DNA of 64,000 bases, taken from NCBI GenBank assembly GCA_041602035.1, contig JBFIHA010000015.1, forward strand, positions 1 through 64,000, written 5' to 3'. Under the pieces are notes generated by a model. It did no database searches. It saw only the letters and a list, made by a program, of their open reading frames with translations, and was not told the DNA's origin. Position 1 is the stretch's first letter, and each line of letters begins with the position of its first letter. Position numbers and translations under genes: made by a program. Origin of the DNA: JAOTVV01 sp041602035. GTDB taxonomy: Bacteria; Gemmatimonadota; Gemmatimonadetes; Gemmatimonadales; GWC2-71-9. Positions 59,202 to 64,000 of the stretch are shown here, one piece after another.

Positions 59202-60128
59202 CTACAGCTTCACCACGCTCATGGTCTCTCGGACGGCATCGGCCGACTTCACGAGGGCGGCCTTCTCTTCGGCGCTGAGCTCAATCTCGACGATTCGCTC
59301 CACCCCGCCCGCACCGAGGAGGCACGGGACACCGACGAACACGTCCTTCAACCCGAATTCCCCTTCCAGCCACGCCGCGCACGGCAACAGTCGCTTCTTG
59401 TCCTTCACGATCGCTTCGACCATCTGCACGGCACCCGAGGACGGAGCGTAGTACGCCGAGCCGGTCTTGAGGTGACTCACGATCTCGCCCCCGCCCTTCC
59501 GAGTGCGCTCCACTATGGGATCGAGGACGCCCTTCTTGACGAACTGCGTGATGGGGATACCGGAGACGGTCGTGTACGAGATGAGCGGTACCATCGAGTC
59601 GCCATGGCCGCCGAGCACCATCGCCTGAATGTCCTCGACCGAGACACCGATCGCCTCCGACAAAAACGTGCGGTAGCGCGCCGTGTCGAGGATTCCCGCC
59701 ATGCCCATGACCCGCTCACGTGGGAACCCCGACACCGTCTTGGCCACGTAGCACATGACATCGAGTGGATTGGAGACCACGATGATCATCGCCTTCGGCG
59801 CGACCTTCTTGATCTCGGCAGCGACCGCCTGCACGATCCCCGCGTTCGTCTTGACGAGGTCGTCCCGGCTCATGCCGGGCTTGCGCGGAATGCCGGCGGT
59901 CACGACGAAAATGTCGCTCCCTTTCGTCGGGCCGTAGTCGTTGGCGCCGACGATGCGGGTGTCGAACCCCTCCACTGGACCCGACTGCCATTGGTCGAGT
60001 CCTTTACCCTGCGGAATCCCCTCCAGGATGTCGACGAGGATGATCTCGCGCGCCAGCTCCTTCTCTGCCAGTCGCTGCGCCGTCGTCGCGCCGACATGAC
60101 CCGCTCCCACTACCGTGATCTTCTTCAT
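59202..60128 (-). CDS. mdh: Malate dehydrogenase
   Basis: 308 residues of the LDH-like MDH type. NAD site GAGHVGATTA, substrate-loop Arg in GIPRKPGMSRDDL (malate rather than lactate specificity), NPLDVMCY and the catalytic His in LGGHGDSMVPL. Interconverts malate and oxaloacetate in the TCA cycle. Overlaps the trmL gene end by 4 bases. Confidence 0.95.
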   Translation of the reverse strand: MKKITVVGAGHVGATTAQRLAEKELAREIILVDILEGIPQGKGLDQWQSGPVEGFDTRIVGANDYGPTKGSDIFVVTAGIPRKPGMSRDDLVKTNAGIVQAVAAEIKKVAPKAMIIVVSNPLDVMCYVAKTVSGFPRERVMGMAGILDTARYRTFLSEAIGVSVEDIQAMVLGGHGDSMVPLISYTTVSGIPITQFVKKGVLDPIVERTRKGGGEIVSHLKTGSAYYAPSSGAVQMVEAIVKDKKRLLPCAAWLEGEFGLKDVFVGVPCLLGAGGVERIVEIELSAEEKAALVKSADAVRETMSVVKL

Positions 60129-60652
60129 GGTCCGTTCCCGTGTTGTACGCTGTGGTTGGCTGACGAGGTGGGAGGTGGGTTGGAATGCACGGGCTCGATC
60201 GGGACGGCCAATTGCCGGATCGCCTCGTAGAGCACGACGCCGGTCGCCGTCGCCAAGTTCAGGCTGCGAACGGTTGGCGCCATCGGAATACGGAAGATCT
60301 CGTCGGGGTGCTTTTCCAGAATCCGCCGCGGCATCCCGTCCACCTCACTGCCGAACACCAGCACGCTGTTCGGCACAAAGGGAGCGTCCACATACGATCG
60401 CGTCCCGTGCGAAGAGAAATATAGGCAGCGCTCGCGCGCGACGACATGACGGAACGCCCGCCAGTGCGGGTGGACCCACAGATCGACGTGGTCCCAGTAG
60501 TCCAGGCCGGCACGCCTCAGTCGCGCATCGTCGAGATGGAATCCGAGGGGCTCGATGAGATGCAGCGCGGTGTCGGTCGCGGCACACATCCGGGCAATGT
60601 TCCCGGTGTTGGGGGGGATTTGCGGTTCAATCAACGCGATGGCCAGTCCCAT
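60125..60652 (-). CDS. trmL: tRNA (cytidine(34)-2'-O)-methyltransferase
   Basis: 175-residue SPOUT methyltransferase that 2'-O-methylates the wobble base of certain leucine tRNAs. Motifs: IALIEPQIPPNTGNIARMC, GLDYWDHVDL, VLVFGSEVDGMP and PTVRSLNLATA. ATG 60652 is preceded by GGAGGTGAGG; GTG 60655 is the alternative. The last ~15 residues are a variable tail. Confidence 0.92.
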   Translation of the reverse strand: MGLAIALIEPQIPPNTGNIARMCAATDTALHLIEPLGFHLDDARLRRAGLDYWDHVDLWVHPHWRAFRHVVARERCLYFSSHGTRSYVDAPFVPNSVLVFGSEVDGMPRRILEKHPDEIFRIPMAPTVRSLNLATATGVVLYEAIRQLAVPIEPVHSNPPPTSSANHSVQHGNGP

Positions 60653-60685
60653 CACCTCACCTCCGACACCCCGGCGCGGCCTCCG

Positions 60686-61093
60686 TCAGGTGTCCCGCCA
60701 CTGGACCGTCCCGTCGTCGAACCGTTCGTGCTTCCACACCGGCAGTCGCCGCTTGGCCTCCTCGATCAGAAACCGCCCCGCCTCGAACGCCTGATCCCGG
60801 TGTGGGGCGGCCGCGACCACCCCGATACTGGCCTCGCCCGTCGGCACGGTGCCCAGTCGGTGGCTGGCTGCGACGCCCACGTCCGGCCACCGGGCGCGGG
60901 CTTCGTCGAGGATGCGATCGAGCTCGGCCACGACCATCTCCTCGTACGCGGAGTACTCGATGGCGCTGACCGGGCCGTCCTCGGCGCTGCGACGCACCGT
61001 GCCGAGAAACGCCACCGTGCCTCCCCGCCCCGGTGCCGCCACCTCCGCGAGGAGGGCTGCCACGTCGATCGGCTCCCGGGTGAGATACCCCAG
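60686..61093 (-). CDS. moaE: Molybdopterin synthase catalytic subunit MoaE, possible CTG start
   Basis: 135 residues from CTG 61093, one base after the moaD stop. Large subunit that inserts sulfur into precursor Z with MoaD. Family segments: TREPIDVAALLAEV, GTVAFLGTVR, YEEMVVAELDRI, SHRLGTVPTGEASIGVVAAAPHR and the catalytic-Lys tail PVWKHERFDDG. An ATG start at 61141 or 61138 would overlap moaD by about 45 bases; GTG further in would cut off TREPID. Confidence 0.85.
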   Translation of the reverse strand: MGYLTREPIDVAALLAEVAAPGRGGTVAFLGTVRRSAEDGPVSAIEYSAYEEMVVAELDRILDEARARWPDVGVAASHRLGTVPTGEASIGVVAAAPHRDQAFEAGRFLIEEAKRRLPVWKHERFDDGTVQWRDT

Positions 61094-61094
61094 A

Positions 61095-61382
61095 TCACCC
61101 CCCTGCCAACGGCGGCAGCAGCGCCAATTCGTCACCATCATGAAGCGGTCGGTCGGGTGCGCTGTGCTCGCAATTCACTGCGGCGAGCGGCGCGGCGGGC
61201 AGGAGATCGCCCTTCTCCACTCCCGTACGGAGCGCGGCGATGGCGTCGCTCACGGTGGCCGTAGGTGGGAGCCGCAACGACACCTGCGTCCGGCCCAATA
61301 ATTCGGCATAACGCGCAAACAACCGACACTCGACCGTGATCGACGCGCGCGCTGCCCGGGGATCGGCGAGGTGAGACGACAT
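61095..61382 (-). CDS. moaD: Molybdopterin synthase sulfur carrier subunit MoaD
   Basis: 95 residues, ubiquitin-like fold ending in the Gly-Gly (PPLAGG) that receives sulfur. ECRLFARYAELLG and VSLRLPPTATVSDAIAAL match. A TATATT -10 box is directly upstream. Molybdenum cofactor synthesis with MoaE. Confidence 0.9.
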   Translation of the reverse strand: MSSHLADPRAARASITVECRLFARYAELLGRTQVSLRLPPTATVSDAIAALRTGVEKGDLLPAAPLAAVNCEHSAPDRPLHDGDELALLPPLAGG

Positions 61383-61389
61383 ACGGCCC

Positions 61390-61395
61390 AATATA
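61390..61395 (-). promoter_or_regulatory. -10 box of moaD, likely leaderless
   Basis: TATATT at 61395-61390 on the minus strand, ending 7 bases before ATG 61382. No clear -35 and no Shine-Dalgarno sequence. Confidence 0.45.
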
Positions 61396-61532
61396 GCCGC
61401 TCCCGAGAGCGTCGAGCAGGGCGCGCGGCAAACACGCCGGTGAATCTTGACACCACACCGGTTCGCGGTCAGGTTCCGGGTCCTCGCGGACGCAACCACG
61501 CTTCGTCAACTCCATCAGCCCAAGGACCCGAG

Positions 61533-63245
61533 ATGCTGAGACCCCGCGCTCGCCTCCTGTCTGCCGTGGCGGCCGTGACGGTGGGGACGCTTCTGGCTCC
61601 TCATACCGTCACTGCACAGTTCACCGACCCGCCCCCAGTGCCGGCCTATGCGCTCAGTGGTGTCACGGTGGTACGCCCGGACGGGGGCCGCCTGAGCAAT
61701 CAGACGATCGTCGTCCGGAACGGATTCGTTGAGGCCATGGGAGCCAATGTGCCACTGCCGCCGGACGCGGAGGTGCTCACGGGCGATTCCCTGATGGTGT
61801 TCCCGGGCCTGATCGATGCGCAGGGAGCGGCCAAGGTCGAGTTCCCCGAGGTTGAGGTGAACCGGCAGGAAGTCGAATCCTGGAATCCGCCGAGGCACGT
61901 CCAGGGGTTCACCCCGCATCGCCGAGTCACCGATTTCCTGGCGGCCACCGGCAAGGATCTCGAGAAGCAGCGTCTGGCCGGCATCGTGGCCGGTGCGGTG
62001 CATCCCGACGGACCCGTGATGCCCGGACGCGGCGCCGTGCTGATCCATCGCAAGGGCGCCGATGTCGCCGCCGGCTTGGTGTTGATGCCGACCCTGGGCC
62101 CCGTGTTCTCGTTCCGAGGGGCGCGAGGAGCGTATCCCGGCACCTCGTTCGCCGTGGCCGCGTTCATTCGCCAGAGCCTGGAGGACGCGCGCCATCACGG
62201 AACTCACACCGCGGCCTACCAGCGCGACCCTCGGAGGGTGACGGCCCCCCGGTGGGATCCCGACTACGAGGTCCTGCGCTCCGTACTCACCGGTCAAACG
62301 CCGGTGTTCTTTGCCGCAGACGACTCGGAAGAGATCCGACTGGTGGTTCGTCTCGCAGAGGAATACGGCTTTTCGCCGATCATCGTGGGCGGCGACGACG
62401 CATGGAAGGTGGCCGACCTCCTCAACCGGCGGAACATCCCGGTACTGGTGTCGCTGGACTTCCCCGAACCGAAGCAGTGGAAGCCGGAAGAGAAGAAGCC
62501 CGAGGGTGAAACCAGCGACTCGGCGGCTGCCCAAGCGCCCACCCCCCAACCCCTCGACGCCGGGGCGCAGCGTGAGAAGCGCGATCTCGAACAGCTCTAT
62601 GCCAACCCGGGCAAGCTGGCTGCGGCCGGGGTGCGGTTTGCCCTCACCACCGGCGGCGGAAAGGCCGATCTGCTGAAGGGTTCGCGGAAGGCAATCGAGT
62701 ACGGCTTGAGCGAGGCAGATGCGCTGCGCGCCCTCACGGCGACCCCGGCCGCGCTCCTGGGTGCGCCCTCGCTCTCCCGCATCGAGAGCGGGCTCCCGGC
62801 CACGTTCGTCGTAACCGACGGACCGCTCTTCGCCGAGACGACGAAGATTGCCTACACCTTCGTGGAAGGCGAGTTAGAGCGCGGCAAGCCGAGCGGCACA
62901 CCGAGTGGCGGTGAGGCTCCAGCGGTCAACGTGACCGGCAGTTGGACGCTCGAGATCGACGCCGGGGGCCAGGTGATGGGCGGTCGGATGACGCTGGAGC
63001 AGGATGGGGCCGAATTCAGCGGGACGTTGGTGATGGAAATGGGAACCGTGCAAATCCGCAGTGGCGTGGTTTCGGGCACGGCCTTCACGTGCACATGGGT
63101 GCTGAGCATGGGGGGCGAAACGATGGAATTCGACATCAAGGGAACCGTCGAGGGTGACGAGGTATCGGGAACCGGGGGCGGCCCAATGGGAGACTTCTCA
63201 TGGACGGCACGGCGTACCGGCACGCCCGAGAGGGGGAACGAATGA
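61533..63245 (+). CDS. Amidohydrolase-like exported protein, probably inactive
   Basis: 570 residues with a signal peptide (TVTAQF, residues ~1-29). The amidohydrolase fold is clear (VVRPDGGRLSNQTIVVRNGFVEAMG, then the RALTATPAALLGAP region) but the metal HxH normally in LIDAHTH reads LIDAQGAAK. The C-terminal ~100 residues form an extra beta-rich domain (SWTLEIDAGGQVMGGRMTLEQDG). ATG 61533 has AAGGA upstream. The next gene overlaps by 4 bases and keeps the HxH motif. Confidence 0.82.
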   Translation: MLRPRARLLSAVAAVTVGTLLAPHTVTAQFTDPPPVPAYALSGVTVVRPDGGRLSNQTIVVRNGFVEAMGANVPLPPDAEVLTGDSLMVFPGLIDAQGAAKVEFPEVEVNRQEVESWNPPRHVQGFTPHRRVTDFLAATGKDLEKQRLAGIVAGAVHPDGPVMPGRGAVLIHRKGADVAAGLVLMPTLGPVFSFRGARGAYPGTSFAVAAFIRQSLEDARHHGTHTAAYQRDPRRVTAPRWDPDYEVLRSVLTGQTPVFFAADDSEEIRLVVRLAEEYGFSPIIVGGDDAWKVADLLNRRNIPVLVSLDFPEPKQWKPEEKKPEGETSDSAAAQAPTPQPLDAGAQREKRDLEQLYANPGKLAAAGVRFALTTGGGKADLLKGSRKAIEYGLSEADALRALTATPAALLGAPSLSRIESGLPATFVVTDGPLFAETTKIAYTFVEGELERGKPSGTPSGGEAPAVNVTGSWTLEIDAGGQVMGGRMTLEQDGAEFSGTLVMEMGTVQIRSGVVSGTAFTCTWVLSMGGETMEFDIKGTVEGDEVSGTGGGPMGDFSWTARRTGTPERGNE

Positions 63246-64000
63246 GCACCGCTCGAACGCTTGTCACTGCCGCCGTGATGACGTCGGTTCTCGCCTCGGC
63301 GGCGGCGGGGCAATGGAGGGCTCAGATCGAGCCCGGCGCCGTCACCGTCCCACGCGGTGACCTCTTCATTCGGAATCTCGACGCCGTGTGGACCGCCGAC
63401 GATTCGGTCTATCGCAACGTGTCCATCCTGATCCGCGATGGCGCGATCCGCGCCATTGGGTCGAACCTCACTGCGCCACGGGGGGTGACCGTCGTCGACG
63501 CGAGCGGCCAGACGGCGATCCCGGGTCTCGTCGACGAGCACACGCACATCGGCATGCGCGCAACCAACGAGGGTTCTGTTCCCATCTCGGCCGAAGTGCG
63601 CGTGATCGACGCCCTGGATCCGGAGGACTTTGGCATCTACCGGGCGCTGTCGGGCGGCGTAACGACGGGTCAGGTGCTGCATGGAAGTGCCAATCCCATC
63701 GGCGGCCAGAGCGCGATCATCAAGATGCGCTGGGGCATGCAGGATGGTCGCGCGTTGTTGCTCGCGGGCGCGCCCCAGACCGTGAAGTTCGCGCTGGGCG
63801 AGAACGTGACCCGCAAGAACTTCGGAGGCCAGGGGCAACAGCGGTTCCCGGCCAGCCGTGAAGGCGTCGAAGCGGTCTACGTCGCGGCGTTCACCGCAGC
63901 CCAGGAGTACAAGCGGGCGTGGGACGCCTACCGCGCCAATCCCAGAGCGGTCCGCGTCCCTCCACGGCGCGATCTCAGGCTCGAGGCGCTGGTCGACATC
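63242..64000 (+). CDS. Amidohydrolase family protein (partial, runs off the window)
   Basis: First 253 residues. Signal peptide to about residue 23, then an amidohydrolase: VSILIRDGAIRAIGS, VDEHTHIGMR (the HxH metal motif), and ISAEVRVIDALDPEDFGIYRALSGGVTTGQV. Likely periplasmic imidazolonepropionase- or dipeptidase-like hydrolase. Coupled (ATGA) to the degenerate paralogue. The rest lies beyond 64000. Confidence 0.85.
   Translation, partial: MSTARTLVTAAVMTSVLASAAAGQWRAQIEPGAVTVPRGDLFIRNLDAVWTADDSVYRNVSILIRDGAIRAIGSNLTAPRGVTVVDASGQTAIPGLVDEHTHIGMRATNEGSVPISAEVRVIDALDPEDFGIYRALSGGVTTGQVLHGSANPIGGQSAIIKMRWGMQDGRALLLAGAPQTVKFALGENVTRKNFGGQGQQRFPASREGVEAVYVAAFTAAQEYKRAWDAYRANPRAVRVPPRRDLRLEALVDI

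Overview
This is a GC-rich (roughly two-thirds G+C by eye), gene-dense stretch of a bacterial chromosome with about 64 protein genes, one tRNA gene and no rRNA, IS element, phage or CRISPR array. Genes for LPS lipoprotein assembly, an LpxH-type hydrolase and BamA-like barrels show a diderm (Gram-negative-type) cell. GatCAB, a CIRCE-controlled groESL, a MurA with Asp in place of the catalytic Cys, RCC1-repeat lipoproteins and a gluzincin/TolB-propeller/Omp85 fusion together suggest Gemmatimonadota or a close relative. That placement is inference from gene content; no marker gene was compared.

Layout. 173-745 is an orphan lipoprotein. 885-10488 (minus strand) is a long block: a cation/proton antiporter, RNase PH, RdgB, envelope lipoproteins (LptE-like, LolB-like), a three-domain protease/propeller/barrel protein, a HEAT-cyclophilin fusion and a hotdog thioesterase. 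10514-16987 (minus strand) is a complete bacterial microcompartment (BMC) locus. Read in transcription order it is a TetR regulator, an RpiB-like isomerase, DeoC aldolase, a CsoS1D-type tandem BMC protein, BMC-H, BMC-P, a CoA-acylating aldehyde dehydrogenase, a second BMC-T and two more BMC-P genes. 17184-24937 has an LpxH-like hydrolase, a lipid kinase, tRNA-Sec, RidA, formate-THF ligase, TatD and SecD/SecF. 24962-32248 is the translation/transcription operon rimP-nusA-L7Ae-infB-DUF503-rbfA-truB-ribF. 32321-44782 holds pgeF-murA, a PII-like gene, a zinc phospholipase-like gene, gatCAB, uvrD/pcrA, a histidine kinase and serS. 44872-48307 (plus strand) is a roadblock protein, ManC, a GlmU-like protein and a metallo-beta-lactamase-fold protein. 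48304-53021 has an HD-GYP protein, a HEAT-like protein and a DUF1028 protein. 53116-55206 is groESL. 55255-58032 is NlpC/P60, a selenoprotein and an RCC1 lipoprotein. 58134-64000 has QueD, a membrane protein, Mdh, TrmL, MoaE/MoaD and a pair of amidohydrolase-like proteins.

How the genes work together. The BMC locus fits the class that surveys call SPU (sugar-phosphate utilising). DeoC would cleave 2-deoxyribose-5-phosphate to glyceraldehyde-3-phosphate and acetaldehyde inside a shell, and the aldehyde dehydrogenase would convert acetaldehyde to acetyl-CoA. All three enzymes carry N-terminal amphipathic helices of the encapsulation-peptide kind. One tandem shell protein closely resembles CsoS1D, the gated double-layer trimer of carboxysomes. 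No PduL-type phosphotransacylase or alcohol dehydrogenase is present; an acyl-CoA thioesterase lies directly downstream.

The second highlight is selenium. A complete tRNA-Sec gene lies at 19326-19422, and a peroxidase-related (AhpD-like) gene at 56442-56996 reads through an in-frame TGA exactly where the family's CxxC has its second Cys. Further points of interest are four promoters whose -10 box ends 6-7 bases before the start codon (likely leaderless mRNAs), a terminator-like hairpin in the rimP-nusA-infB leader, and two genes (truB, moaE) whose only well-placed start is CTG.
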